Assembly (NCBI GenBank): GCA_947489315.1
Contig: CANLCX010000004.1
Location: 124,001-188,000 of the forward strand
Source: an uncultured Sphingomonadaceae bacterium
GTDB taxonomy: Bacteria > Pseudomonadota > Alphaproteobacteria > Sphingomonadales > Sphingomonadaceae
Direction: 5' to 3'
DNA length: 64,000 nucleotides
The translations under genes were made by a program, and so were the position numbers. Within the stretch, counting starts at the first letter, position 1; the number at the start of each line of letters is the position of its first letter. Below, piece after piece: positions 24,174 to 32,402 of the stretch. A model generated the notes under the pieces. That model did not search any database and was not told where the DNA came from. It was given only the letters and a program-made list of their open reading frames with translations.

Positions 24174-26009
24174 CTAATTGCTTTCAGCCGCTTTCTCTTC
24201 GGCGGCCTTCTTGGCTTTTTCCTCAGCATCCTTCGCCATTTGCTCCTTCAGCTGTGGATGGCGCGAATAGAGCCATTTTTGCTGGGCGATAGTGAGGACG
24301 TTGGACACTGTCCAGTAGAGTTGCAGGCCTGCTGCAAACGGCGCCATGATGAACACCAAGATCCACGGCATTAGACCGAAAATCTTTTGCTGCATCGGGT
24401 CCATTTGCTGGGGGTTCAGCTTGAACTGATAATGCATGGTGATGCCCATCAGGATCGGCAAGATACCAACCGCGAGGAAGCTTGGCGGATCAAATGGGAT
24501 CAGGCCAAATAGGTTGACCGGCGTCATCGGGTCGGGCGCGGATAGATCCTTGATCCACAATGCAAAGGGTTGATGCCGCATCTCAATCGAGAGCATCAGC
24601 ACTTTATAGAGGGCAAAGAAGATCGGGATTTGCAGGAAGATCGGCAGGCAACCGGCGAGTGGATTGACCTTCTCGTCCTTATACAGCTTCATGATTTCCT
24701 GCTGCTGCTTCTGTTTGTCGTCCTTAAACTTCTCCTGAATCTTCTTCATTTTCGGCTGGACAGCCCGCATTTGGGCCATTGAACCGAATTGTTTTTGCGC
24801 AATCGGGAACATGATCCCACGCACGACAAAGGTCATCAAGATAATCGCGACGCCAAAATTACCGGAAAATTTGAACAGCCAGTCGAGCAGATAGAAAAGG
24901 GGTTTTTCAAACCAGTAGAACCAACCCCAATCCACCGCACGGTCAAGCAGGGTGATATCATATTGCTCTTTATAGGTATCGAGCAACGCGGTTTCCTTGG
25001 CACCGGCAAACAGCCGTGTAGTGGTCTTGAGTATTTTACCGGGCGCAATGACCTGCGCATTTTCGCGGGCTATTTGCGCTTGGTAAATGTTGCCGCTGCC
25101 AGCGCGAAACTTGGCTTCGACTTTCGCCGCGCCGACGGGGACCAGAGCGCCGAGCCAATATTTGTCGGTAAAGCCGACCCAGCCCTTGGTCGCATCAGCA
25201 GCAATGCCGCTTGCGCCCGCTTCATCAACATCTTCATAGTTGGTGTCGAAATTGGCGACGCCATCAAAGACGCCCATTGGGCCGATATGGATAGTCCAGC
25301 TATCCGCTTCTCCAGGCGGGACATTGTTGAGATCGCGCACCCGGCTGATAATGCCAAAGGGATTGAGCGCAATCGTATTTTCGCCGCGATTGGTGACGCT
25401 TTGTTCGGCCGTAATCAGGTAATTTTCATCAACCGAAAACGTGATCGCATAAGTCTGCCCAGTTTCATTGGCCCAGCTTAATGTGACTGGCGTTTCGGGT
25501 GTTAGCTTGCCTTGGTCCGCGCTCCAGACCGTGCTGTCATCCGGCACAGCCACGCCATCGCCAGCCCATCCGAAGCGGCTGAAATAGGCGTCTTTGGTGC
25601 CAGTTGGCGAGAATAGGCGCACCGGCGGGCTGTCTTTCGACAGCTCTGTTGTATGATCGGTTAGAGTCAGGTCATCAAACCGCGCGCCTTGCAGGTTGAT
25701 CGAGCCTTTAAGGCGCGGTGTTTCGATCGCAACGCGTGGGTTCTCAGCGAGAACAACGGGCAGCTTGCGGATGGTACCAGCGGCAGCCGCGGCGCCAATA
25801 TTGGTAGAGCCGGGGGTGGTCGAAACAGCCGGGGTTGAGCCATCGGCCTGTGGGACACCAGCTGAACCAGCAGCTACTTGCTCTGATTGCTCAACCGCTT
25901 CATTCTTGTTCACCATGTCAGGGAAAAATGTTTCCATCAGAATTGGCCAGCCAAACAGGATGATACCGGTTAGCAAGACCGCCATGATGATATTACGTTT
26001 GTCGCCCAC
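24174..26009 (-). CDS. yidC: Membrane protein insertase YidC
   Basis: Insertase for inner-membrane proteins, acting alone or with SecYEG. It has 611 residues. The first helix is NIIMAVLLTGIILFGWPILM, followed by a large periplasmic domain (about 60-370) and the conserved five-helix core: WFYWFEKPLFYLLDWLFKFS, FPIAQKQFGSMAQMRAVQPK, NPLAGCLPIFLQIPIFFALY and a Lys/Glu-rich cytosolic tail. The positively charged groove Arg is expected within FGVAIILMTFVVRGIMF. The start is a GTG with AGGA six bases upstream. Confidence 0.98.
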   Translation of the reverse strand: MGDKRNIIMAVLLTGIILFGWPILMETFFPDMVNKNEAVEQSEQVAAGSAGVPQADGSTPAVSTTPGSTNIGAAAAAGTIRKLPVVLAENPRVAIETPRLKGSINLQGARFDDLTLTDHTTELSKDSPPVRLFSPTGTKDAYFSRFGWAGDGVAVPDDSTVWSADQGKLTPETPVTLSWANETGQTYAITFSVDENYLITAEQSVTNRGENTIALNPFGIISRVRDLNNVPPGEADSWTIHIGPMGVFDGVANFDTNYEDVDEAGASGIAADATKGWVGFTDKYWLGALVPVGAAKVEAKFRAGSGNIYQAQIARENAQVIAPGKILKTTTRLFAGAKETALLDTYKEQYDITLLDRAVDWGWFYWFEKPLFYLLDWLFKFSGNFGVAIILMTFVVRGIMFPIAQKQFGSMAQMRAVQPKMKKIQEKFKDDKQKQQQEIMKLYKDEKVNPLAGCLPIFLQIPIFFALYKVLMLSIEMRHQPFALWIKDLSAPDPMTPVNLFGLIPFDPPSFLAVGILPILMGITMHYQFKLNPQQMDPMQQKIFGLMPWILVFIMAPFAAGLQLYWTVSNVLTIAQQKWLYSRHPQLKEQMAKDAEEKAKKAAEEKAAESN

Positions 26010-26099
26010 TATTTTTCCTAAACTCTGGTCTTAAAGATTGATTTACACCAAGTAAGACTGGTGCTTGCCTTATTCAATTGGCCCTATTCAATACTGGGT

Positions 26100-26312
26100 T
26101 CAAGGAACCGGGTCATAACCAGAGCCCCCCCAAGGATGACAGCGCAATAGCCGTTTCGCGCCCAGCCAGCTACCCTTAATTGCACCGTGCTTTTCTATCG
26201 CTTCTATTGCATAAGCGGAACAGGTTGGACTGTACCGGCAGGTTGGCGATAATATGCGCGATGGACCCCATTGCCAGCAGCGTACACAGAAGATGAAAAC
26301 CGCTTTGAGCAT
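26100..26312 (-). CDS. yidD: Membrane protein insertion efficiency factor YidD
   Basis: A 70-residue protein (UPF0161 family) aiding YidC-dependent insertion. The signature [19 protein letters not shown] is complete, followed by [24 protein letters not shown]. The N-terminal [15 protein letters not shown] is an amphipathic membrane-binding segment. It starts five bases after the rnpA stop, in the rpmH-rnpA-yidD-yidC order. Confidence 0.96.
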   Translation of the reverse strand: MLKAVFIFCVRCWQWGPSRILSPTCRYSPTCSAYAIEAIEKHGAIKGSWLGAKRLLRCHPWGGSGYDPVP

Positions 26313-26317
26313 TGTTT

Positions 26318-26713
26318 TTAAAGCTTTTTCGCGAGATGTTTTAGCGCTTTTTCAACATCTGATTGCATCACCGCGAAATCTCGTTCTTGAGCTTCCTTAC
26401 GGCCGATCATGATATGATCTGCGCCCTCTATTCCATATTCCGGGAGCAATTCAGCCAGCAGCGCACGAAAACGGCGCTTCATCCGGTTGCGGGCCACCGC
26501 ATTTCCGATCTTCTTGGTCACCGTGATTCCATAGCGGATGGTGTCGGGAGCAACCGTATGGTCTTCCCGGCGTTTATGGGCGAGCAGAACGAAACTCGGC
26601 GTCACGAATCGCTTGCCGCGATTCGCCGCAAGGAAATCTGGACGCTTGCGAATCACCTGGATATCGCGAACGGTTTCTTGATTGTCGATAAGTCGAGGCT
26701 GCGGATTGGTCAC
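26318..26713 (-). CDS. rnpA: Ribonuclease P protein component (RnpA)
   Basis: Basic protein subunit of RNase P, which trims the 5' ends of precursor tRNAs. It has 131 residues with the core [25 protein letters not shown] and the RNR-type motif [19 protein letters not shown]. The start is the GTG at 26713: AGGG lies seven bases upstream and no nearer ATG fits. About 20 extra N-terminal residues ([18 protein letters not shown]) precede the usual beginning of the domain. Confidence 0.95.
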   Translation of the reverse strand: MTNPQPRLIDNQETVRDIQVIRKRPDFLAANRGKRFVTPSFVLLAHKRREDHTVAPDTIRYGITVTKKIGNAVARNRMKRRFRALLAELLPEYGIEGADHIMIGRKEAQERDFAVMQSDVEKALKHLAKKL

Positions 26714-26746
26714 CGCATCACCCTATTTTCTGCCGGAGCAGATGCC

Positions 26747-26881
26747 TTAGGCAGAGAGCTTCTTGCGGCCACGGTTACGGCGGGCAGCCAATACTTTGCG
26801 GCCTCCGACGGTCGCTTTGCGGGCGCGGAAACCATGGCGCCGTTTGCGGACCAGGCAGCTCGGTTGAAATGTGCGCTTCAT
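26747..26881 (-). CDS. rpmH: Ribosomal protein bL34
   Basis: A 44-residue large-subunit protein, [20 protein letters not shown] followed by [24 protein letters not shown]. It is Arg/Lys-rich throughout, with the invariant RHGFR and GRKxLAARRxRGRxxLSA pattern; Cys9 replaces the usual Asn. An AGGA site lies eight bases before the ATG at 26881. A terminator-like hairpin sits 30-55 bases upstream of this start, inside its apparent leader. Confidence 0.97.
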   Translation of the reverse strand: MKRTFQPSCLVRKRRHGFRARKATVGGRKVLAARRNRGRKKLSA

Positions 26882-26910
26882 CGCGTTTATCCTACGTATA
26901 AAATTTCGAT

Positions 26911-26936
26911 AAAAAAGGCCGCCAAAAGCTGCGGCC
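26911..26936 (-). terminator. Intrinsic terminator or attenuator in the rpmH leader
   Basis: Read on the minus strand the stem is GGCCGC (26936-26931) and GCGGCC (26922-26917) around an 8-base loop, followed directly by six T (26916-26911). It is a textbook intrinsic terminator shape. It lies 82 bases after the stop of the PGPGW protein gene and 30 bases before rpmH. It may simply end the upstream transcript, but the best promoter lies just upstream of it, so it would also be transcribed as part of the rpmH leader. Confidence 0.8.
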
Positions 26937-26951
26937 ACCTCGTTGTCGCTG

Positions 26952-26980
26952 CGGATAAGTGTGCAGCGGCGGAAAGTCAA
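26952..26980 (-). promoter_or_regulatory. rpmH: Predicted promoter of the rpmH-rnpA-yidD-yidC group
   Basis: On the minus strand, CTTGAC/TTGACT (the -35, 26980-26975) is followed after 17 bases by TATCCG (the -10, 26957-26952). This matches the alphaproteobacterial housekeeping pattern at the -35 and partly at the -10. Transcription would start near 26945, only about ten bases before the terminator-like hairpin. Confidence 0.5.
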
Positions 26981-27018
26981 GCGTTAGCCCAAGGGTTGAA
27001 GCAAAAAAATCAGCTTTC

Positions 27019-27348
27019 CTACTTGGTCTTCACCTTACCAAATATCGGCAGTTTAAAATTGTCGGGCAGCTTATTGTGCCGCTTTCTGCGCATTGCCCAG
27101 TCCGTCCACTGGCCATATTGCGGAAAACGTCGCTTGAAATCGACATAGCGCTTTTTCCCCCAACGCGAATTTTGTAACACCAACGCGAGTCCCAAGGGGA
27201 ACATGATGATGAAACCAGGGCCGGGAATAGCGCCAACAATGGGCGACAACAGCATCAAGGCAAAGCCAAGGACCGAGAGCGCGAATCGCGATCCCGATGT
27301 ATAGCGCCACCGTTTTTTGGCCAGTTTGTCGTCCATATCCACTTTCAT
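27019..27348 (-). CDS. PGPGW-motif transmembrane protein
   Basis: A 109-residue protein from the ATG at 27348 (MKVDMDDKLAKKRWRY). Two hydrophobic helices flank a tight turn: FALSVLGFALMLLSPIVGAI, then PGPGF, then IIMFPLGLALVLQNS; the C-terminus is basic (KKRYVDFKRRFPQYGQW, MRRKRHNKLP). The turn matches the PGPGW family, with Phe for Trp. Function is unknown. A GTG 57 bases upstream is in frame, but the extra residues look non-coding. Confidence 0.75.
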   Translation of the reverse strand: MKVDMDDKLAKKRWRYTSGSRFALSVLGFALMLLSPIVGAIPGPGFIIMFPLGLALVLQNSRWGKKRYVDFKRRFPQYGQWTDWAMRRKRHNKLPDNFKLPIFGKVKTK

Positions 27349-27502
27349 GCTCTCTATGTGATGCATCGCAGCATGACCCGCAAGCCGCACTGTCGAAGAA
27401 ATCACGCTGCTGGTCGATTATCCTGTTATTTGATGGATATAGCATGAATGGGCATCAGGTGAGAGTCGACCTGTGCAGGATGAGATGTTGGAATCGGGTG
27501 GA

Positions 27503-28273
27503 CTAGTGTAATAGCGCAAAGCGCGCGAGATCGTTGCGTGACAATGTAAGCTGCTCAGCAAAAGGAACGCTATTGGTCAGCGCGTAAAAAGCCTGCGCCT
27601 TGTCGGCAGGGATGCCCATTTCCGCATAATAGTTGAGATATTCGGCATGAACCGGATCATGTGGCGGGTAATCATTGGCCTCCCGCCCGTCTTCATCCAT
27701 CCAGCTATGGACTACAAATTCAGCGCCCTTGTCTGCTGTATGGCGTACGCCAGCGAGGAATAATTCGACTGCACCGGAGCGCACAGAGCCGCGCGATGGC
27801 ACATGGGTACTGATGCCAGCACGGCGAATCTGCCGGGCGAGATTGAGATTAGCTTCCTCATCCACCGAGCCATCGCAATCGATCATTTCGATCGTCTTGA
27901 TCCCGGGATATTGTTGCAGCATCTGCCGAAAAAGTGCCGGGGATTGGCTGTCGACCGTGCCTGACATTTCCACGCTGTCTGCGGAAATTACACGAAATGG
28001 GCCATAGACAGCTTGCGCCGGAGCAGATGACCAAGGGGACGATAGGCCCGTTTCTGGTTCAACAATGCTATATTCGAATGTCTCGACTGTCTCGGTGACA
28101 GTATAGCTGCCATCTGATGCATGCGCCGGGTTGGACGGTGATAGAAAGAGAGCGAAAGCGGCAAAGATGGTCACCCACAGGCCAAGGCTAATGCCTGGTG
28201 CCTGGGCCTCGATTTGGCCGGGTTCTCTGCGAACCTGTTCTGGGCAGGTTTCTATGTTCAACATGCTTTCCAT
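27503..28273 (-). CDS. COG3904-like periplasmic ClpP/crotonase-fold protein
   Basis: A 256-residue protein. A hydrophobic segment at about residues 29-50 (GLWVTIFAAFALFLSPSNPA), ending before HASDGSY, is either a signal peptide with a long n-region or a membrane anchor. The mature part has the pattern GPFRVISADSVEMSGTVDSQSP, GIKTIEMIDCDGSVDEEANL, SRGSVRSGAVELFLAGVRH and a C-terminal HDPVHAEYLNYYAEMGI. This resembles COG3904-type periplasmic proteins, related in fold to ClpP; the residue at the serine-nucleophile position appears to be the Ser in RSGA. Peptidase activity is not established. It is divergent from yifB. Confidence 0.55.
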   Translation of the reverse strand: MESMLNIETCPEQVRREPGQIEAQAPGISLGLWVTIFAAFALFLSPSNPAHASDGSYTVTETVETFEYSIVEPETGLSSPWSSAPAQAVYGPFRVISADSVEMSGTVDSQSPALFRQMLQQYPGIKTIEMIDCDGSVDEEANLNLARQIRRAGISTHVPSRGSVRSGAVELFLAGVRHTADKGAEFVVHSWMDEDGREANDYPPHDPVHAEYLNYYAEMGIPADKAQAFYALTNSVPFAEQLTLSRNDLARFALLH

Positions 28274-28467
28274 GGCGCTGCTTTTGCCAAACAGCGCTTG
28301 CTAAACAGTAGCAACGGTTGGTTTGCAGAAAGTTAACTATAAAATTCCCCGGATATCCGCCATCGCGTGCGTATATTGACCGTTCCGGCCACACGGCGCA
28401 TCGCGCTCGACTCTTGTGAGTCGCTTCGTCACTGTTGCGAATAGGAACCGAGAATAGGGCGTATGAG

Positions 28468-29976
28468 ATGGTAGCACTGGTTTCCACCGTGGCCTATTTG
28501 GGTCTCGAAGCACGCGGGGTGGAGGTGCAATGCCAGGTTGCGCCAGGCCTTCCGGCTTTCAACGTCGTCGGTTTGCCTGACAAAGCGGTGGCGGAAAGCC
28601 GTGAACGCGTGCGTGCGGCAATAGCGGCGATGGGATTGTCACTGCCGCCCAAGCGAATCACGATCAATCTGTCGCCAGCCGACTTGCCGAAAGAAGGCTC
28701 GCATTATGATCTGCCGATTGCGTTGGCGCTGCTGGGCGCGATGGGCATTATCGATGCGGAGACTTTGGCGAGTTATGTGGTTGTCGGGGAATTGTCGCTG
28801 GATGGGCGGTTGGCCGCAACGCCGGGTGTCTTGCTGGCCGCGCTTCATGCGTCGAGCGAAAATCTCGGGCTGATTTGTCCGGCTTTGCAAGGGCCGGAAG
28901 CGGCCTGGGCTGGTGATGTTGAAATATTGGCACCACCTGATTTGCTGGCGCTGCTCAATCATTTCAAAGGGCAGTCTATTCTGGCGTCGCCAAAGGCAGG
29001 CGCGGCACCGGAGCCGGACCATGGCCCCGATCTGAAGGACGTGAAGGGCCAGGAAACCGCCAAACGCGCCTTGGAAATAGCGGCCGCGGGCGGACATAAC
29101 CTGTTGATGAACGGCCCGCCGGGATCGGGCAAATCGCTGCTCGCATCCTGTCTGCCGGGCATCTTGCCGCCCTTGGCGCCAGCCGAGGCCTTGGAAGTGT
29201 CCATGGTCGCCAGTGTGGCGGGTACATTAGAAGGTGGTCAGATGAGCCGCGAACGGCCCTTTCGTGCGCCCCACCACAGCGCCTCGATGGCCGCTTTGGT
29301 GGGGGGCGGTCTGAAAGTGCGTCCCGGCGAAGTCAGCCTCGCGCATCTGGGCGTATTGTTTCTCGACGAACTACCGGAATTTCAGCGTGCGGTGCTCGAT
29401 TCGCTGCGCCAACCGCTCGAAACCGGAGAAGTCAGTGTGGCGCGTGCTAATGCCCATGTCACTTTTCCGGCGCGGGTTCAGATGGTGGCGGCGATGAATC
29501 CCTGTCGTTGCGGGCATCTCGGCGATGCGGCGCTAGCTTGTTCGCGTGCGCCCAAATGCGCCGCCGACTATCAGGCAAAAGTCTCCGGTCCGTTGCTCGA
29601 CCGGATTGATCTGCATATCGAGGTAGAGGCTCTGTCCGCTGCTGATCTCACCATGCCGCCGTCAGCCGAAGGCTCAGACGTTGTTGCAGCGCGAGTGGCT
29701 AAGGCGCGTGGTTTGCAGAGCCAACGCTATGCTGATCTCGATGCTCGTACAAATACCGAAATTGATGGCGATACACTGGAGAAATTTGCCACGCCCGATG
29801 AAGCCGGACGGAAGTTATTGGCCCAAGCCGCCGACGCCATGCGGCTGTCCGCCCGCGGCTATACCCGTGTGCTGCGCGTATCCCGCACGATTGCCGATCT
29901 GGCAGGAGTGGAGCAAATCGGGCGGATACATATAGCAGAAGCCCTCAGCTATCGCCGCCAGGCTCCGCGTAATTAG
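28468..29976 (+). CDS. YifB/ComM-family Mg-chelatase-like AAA+ ATPase
   Basis: A 502-residue protein of the ComM/YifB family. The N-terminal Lon-substrate-like domain starts VALVSTVAYLGLEARGVEVQ and includes NVVGLPDKAVAESRERVRAA. The AAA+ domain has Walker A LLMNGPPGSGKSLLAS, Walker B region VLFLDELPEF, and an MoxR-type QPLETGEVSVARA; the C-terminal domain has LSARGYTRVLRVSRTIADL. ComM promotes branch migration during natural transformation, so this is likely a DNA-branch-migration helicase. The ATG at 28468 has AGGG eight bases upstream. Confidence 0.93.
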   Translation: MVALVSTVAYLGLEARGVEVQCQVAPGLPAFNVVGLPDKAVAESRERVRAAIAAMGLSLPPKRITINLSPADLPKEGSHYDLPIALALLGAMGIIDAETLASYVVVGELSLDGRLAATPGVLLAALHASSENLGLICPALQGPEAAWAGDVEILAPPDLLALLNHFKGQSILASPKAGAAPEPDHGPDLKDVKGQETAKRALEIAAAGGHNLLMNGPPGSGKSLLASCLPGILPPLAPAEALEVSMVASVAGTLEGGQMSRERPFRAPHHSASMAALVGGGLKVRPGEVSLAHLGVLFLDELPEFQRAVLDSLRQPLETGEVSVARANAHVTFPARVQMVAAMNPCRCGHLGDAALACSRAPKCAADYQAKVSGPLLDRIDLHIEVEALSAADLTMPPSAEGSDVVAARVAKARGLQSQRYADLDARTNTEIDGDTLEKFATPDEAGRKLLAQAADAMRLSARGYTRVLRVSRTIADLAGVEQIGRIHIAEALSYRRQAPRN

Positions 29977-30123
29977 GCCTGATGGTTGGGAAAGGTGCTT
30001 TCCTACAGCAGCCAGCTTCTGATAAACTATGTCTGGCTCTTTCTCAGCTTTGAATATGATTTGCGCTGCTTCTGCGCGCCATCGGGCGATGGCCGAAAAT
30101 GTCAAATCCTTCAGCGTGAGAGG

Positions 30124-30144
30124 GTGTGATTTGTGTGAACTTTG
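30124..30144. repeat. Copy 1 of a 21-base direct repeat
   Basis: Identical to 30249-30269, in the same orientation, 125 bases apart. It begins GTGTGATTTGTGTG and ends GAACTTTG. The preceding bases are G-rich in both copies. It may be a member of an interspersed family of sphingomonad genomes. Confidence 0.8.
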
Positions 30145-30248
30145 ACGGGAATTAGGCGTCATTGGGTGTGAGCAGTTGGCATTTTTTGGTTTTTCGTCAG
30201 GGGGTGTTTTGTAATGCGATAAGGTTAAGCCCGGTTCCACAAAAGGGC

Positions 30249-30269
30249 GTGTGATTTGTGTGAACTTTG
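30249..30269. repeat. Copy 2 of a 21-base direct repeat
   Basis: Identical to 30124-30144 across 21 bases, with diverged flanks (GACGGG after copy 1, GCCGAG after copy 2). It lies 65 bases from the stop of the EnvC-like gene. Confidence 0.8.
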
Positions 30270-30333
30270 GCCGAGAGCATGATCACTCTTCACCTTGAAA
30301 TGAAACAGTGTGGCCTTTGACCAAAGATCCGCC

Positions 30334-31530
30334 TCAACCCACCAAGGCGGCAATATCAATCGGGCGACCATTACGCCGCAATTCCACGGTGACATTGAGA
30401 TCATCCTGCCCTGACCGACCAACTGGCGCGCCTTGCACCACCCTGTCACCGACTTCGGCGCTGGTGGTGGCCAAATTGGTAATCAAGCTGGTCCAGGCGT
30501 CATCATGCTCGATGATCAGGATATTGCCATAGCCGCGATAGCGCCCCGAAAAAGCGATCCGGCCGGCTGCTGGAGCGACAATCTGAGCGCCCGGTTCTAC
30601 CGCTATGGTCAGGCCGCGAGAACGATAGCCGCTATCTGATATTTCGCCCAATCCCGTCACTATATCCCCTATGACCGGCAGCCGGTAGGCATTGGCGACA
30701 TTGCTTTTGCGCGCTGGGTTGGCAATGGGGCCGTCACCCTTTTGATTGGGTCGCAACAATGGTCCATCGAGCCGGGACAGGGCTTCGCGGACGGTGCCGC
30801 TTTCCTGAATCTGATCCATTAGATCCAATATATCGCGTGCCTCTTCGCCCAAGGCCAAAGCGCGGTCTTGTTCCAGACCGGCATCATCGGAAAATTGCTG
30901 GGCTTCGACCCGTTCATTGGCTTCTAGGCCAGCCAGTTGTCTACGCCGTTGATCCAAGCGTTGCTGGCTTTCATTTAAGGAGGCAATGGCCCGTGCCGAC
31001 TGGGCCCGTAGCTTTTCGCCCTGCTCAACCTCGCGGCGCAAACTGGCGGTGCGCTGCTCGATTTCGGGAACCACAGTCGACATGATTGAGCGGATATAGA
31101 TGAGTTCGTTGAGTGACCGTGGTTCAACCAAGGCTAGCGCTGTGGGCTTTCGCGTCATCATTTGTAAAGCGGCTGTCAGGCGTACCACAGGCCCTTGTTT
31201 TTCGGCAAGACGCGCGCGCTGGCGCTCTTGTAACCGTTCGACAATCGCGATGCGGGACCGCGCTGCCCGGATATCGGCCTCAGCGGCCTGAATGCGCGCT
31301 GCCAGAGAGGCGGCCTCGCTGTTGATCCGATCCGCTTCATTGGTCGCGGCCTCCGCCTGACGGCGCAAAGCGTCGCTGCGTTGCCGGGCTTTATCAGACT
31401 GTTCGCGAGCAGAAACCAGTGCGCGCTGTTCCTCGCTCAGGGAAGGTCCGCGGGTTTGTGCTGGCAGGGCCGCTGCGCAAAAGGCGCCTATGGTAGCTAG
31501 GCCGACTAGGATGAAAAACCCGCGCAACAT
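30334..31530 (-). CDS. EnvC-like murein hydrolase activator with degenerate LytM domain
   Basis: A 398-residue secreted protein. A signal peptide (MLRGFFILVGLATIGAFCAAALPAQ) is followed by a long coiled coil (about 28-230, rich in Arg, Glu, Ala and Gln) and a C-terminal LytM/M23 domain (about 285-398). The catalytic HxxxD is replaced (SRGLTIAVEPG) and the HxH is replaced by DLNVTVEL, so the domain should be inactive. That is the state of EnvC, which activates amidases at the division site. It follows rlmH by three bases, in the proA-nadD-rsfS-rlmH-envC group. Confidence 0.9.
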   Translation of the reverse strand: MLRGFFILVGLATIGAFCAAALPAQTRGPSLSEEQRALVSAREQSDKARQRSDALRRQAEAATNEADRINSEAASLAARIQAAEADIRAARSRIAIVERLQERQRARLAEKQGPVVRLTAALQMMTRKPTALALVEPRSLNELIYIRSIMSTVVPEIEQRTASLRREVEQGEKLRAQSARAIASLNESQQRLDQRRRQLAGLEANERVEAQQFSDDAGLEQDRALALGEEARDILDLMDQIQESGTVREALSRLDGPLLRPNQKGDGPIANPARKSNVANAYRLPVIGDIVTGLGEISDSGYRSRGLTIAVEPGAQIVAPAAGRIAFSGRYRGYGNILIIEHDDAWTSLITNLATTSAEVGDRVVQGAPVGRSGQDDLNVTVELRRNGRPIDIAALVG

Positions 31531-31533
31531 CTC

Positions 31534-31956
31534 CTAACCCTCCCGATGATAGGGGTGGTTGGCGATGATCGCCGTTGCCCGGAATAATTGCTCGGCGAGC
31601 ATGGCGCGGGCCATCAGATGCGGCCAAGTTGCTTTGCCGAAAGAAAAGAAATGGTCGGCACTGCTGCGCTCTTCGGTGGTCAGGCCATCAGCAGCCCCGA
31701 TCAGGAAGCGCGCTTCGCGCACGCCATTGTCGCGCCAGCCGTTCAAGACGTTGGCAAAGGCTTTACTGGTCCAGTTTTCGCCCGTTTCATCGAGGGCAAT
31801 GATTTTTGTCTGATCAGCGATTTTTGGCGTTTTACCACCTTGCTCCGGCAATTCGCTTAGCTTTACGTCCCAGTTGATCCGTTTGACATAACGCTCGACC
31901 AGCTCCTGTTCAGGACTGCGGCCGATTTTCCCGCGGGCGACGATATGGAGCCTCAT
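31534..31956 (-). CDS. rlmH: 23S rRNA (pseudouridine-1915-N3)-methyltransferase RlmH
   Basis: A 140-residue SPOUT methyltransferase acting on helix 69 of 23S rRNA. The trefoil-knot segment is FLIGAADGLTTEERSSADHFFSFGKATWPHLMARAMLAEQLFRA, ending IIANHPYHREG as in the family. RLHIVARGKIGRSPEQELVERYVKRI is the N-terminal strand. It follows rsfS by 20 bases. Confidence 0.97.
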   Translation of the reverse strand: MRLHIVARGKIGRSPEQELVERYVKRINWDVKLSELPEQGGKTPKIADQTKIIALDETGENWTSKAFANVLNGWRDNGVREARFLIGAADGLTTEERSSADHFFSFGKATWPHLMARAMLAEQLFRATAIIANHPYHREG

Positions 31957-31976
31957 GTTTGAAAGAACCGCCGGAT

Positions 31977-32402
31977 TTAGGCTTCTGCTGCTTCAGCTTC
32001 GGGTGCATCTTCTTCGCCAACCGTCCACATGCGCTCGAGATTATAGAAGCTGCGCACTTCGGGGCGGAAGAGATGGATGATCACATCACCGGCATCGATC
32101 AAAACCCAATCGGCATTGGCCAGACCTTCAATTCGTGCCTCACCGCCGGCTTGTTTGACGCGCTCGGCCAGTTTTTGCGCCATTGACGCAACTTGCCGAG
32201 TCGAACGCCCTTCAGCGACGACCATATGATCGGCAATATTGCTTTTGCCCTCTAGCGGAATGGAGACAATATCTTGCGCCTGATCATCGTCGAGCGATTT
32301 CATCACTAGCGCATAAAGAGCATCTGATTCGGCTTTACCTTCCTTGGAAGTAGCGGATTTCAGAGCTTTTCTTTTCGGTTTCGTCAATTCAAATCCAATC
32401 AA
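31977..32402 (-). CDS. rsfS: Ribosome silencing factor RsfS
   Basis: A 141-residue Iojap-family protein that binds uL14 and blocks subunit joining in starvation. The core is ALVMKSLDDDQAQDIVSIPLEGKSNIADHMVVAEGRSTRQVASMAQKL, with GLANADWVLIDAGDVIIHLFRPEVRSFYNLERMW at the end. The start is a TTG at 32402: it overlaps the nadD stop in the arrangement TTGA, like the common ATGA coupling, and no ATG or GTG lies early enough to keep the domain. A Lys/Ala-rich N-terminal extension and a Glu/Ala tail flank the core. Confidence 0.93.
   Translation of the reverse strand: MIGFELTKPKRKALKSATSKEGKAESDALYALVMKSLDDDQAQDIVSIPLEGKSNIADHMVVAEGRSTRQVASMAQKLAERVKQAGGEARIEGLANADWVLIDAGDVIIHLFRPEVRSFYNLERMWTVGEEDAPEAEAAEA

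Larger units (their letters stand above)
29977..30333. other. Intergenic region with an interspersed repeat, no gene
   Basis: This 357-base stretch between two convergent genes holds a short hairpin after yifB (GGAAAG-GTG-CTTTCC, 29989-30003, without a T-run) and two direct copies of a 21-base sequence (30124-30144 and 30249-30269). Open frames across it are low-complexity readings of the repeat and I do not believe they are genes. Confidence 0.6.

Noticed and set aside
28408-28423. Hairpin CGACTC-TTGT-GAGTCG before yifB
   Set aside because: Only six pairs without a T-run; position between divergent genes allows many such short dyads by chance.
29815-30240. Minus-strand open frame of 141 codons across the end of yifB and the repeat region
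   Set aside because: It overlaps yifB antisense for 160 bases, contains the repeat-derived Ser/His/Lys peptide and shows no family features or ribosome-binding site.
30124-30269. Possible CRISPR array
   Set aside because: Only two copies of the 21-base repeat, 125 bases apart, with no spacer-sized units and no cas genes in the window.
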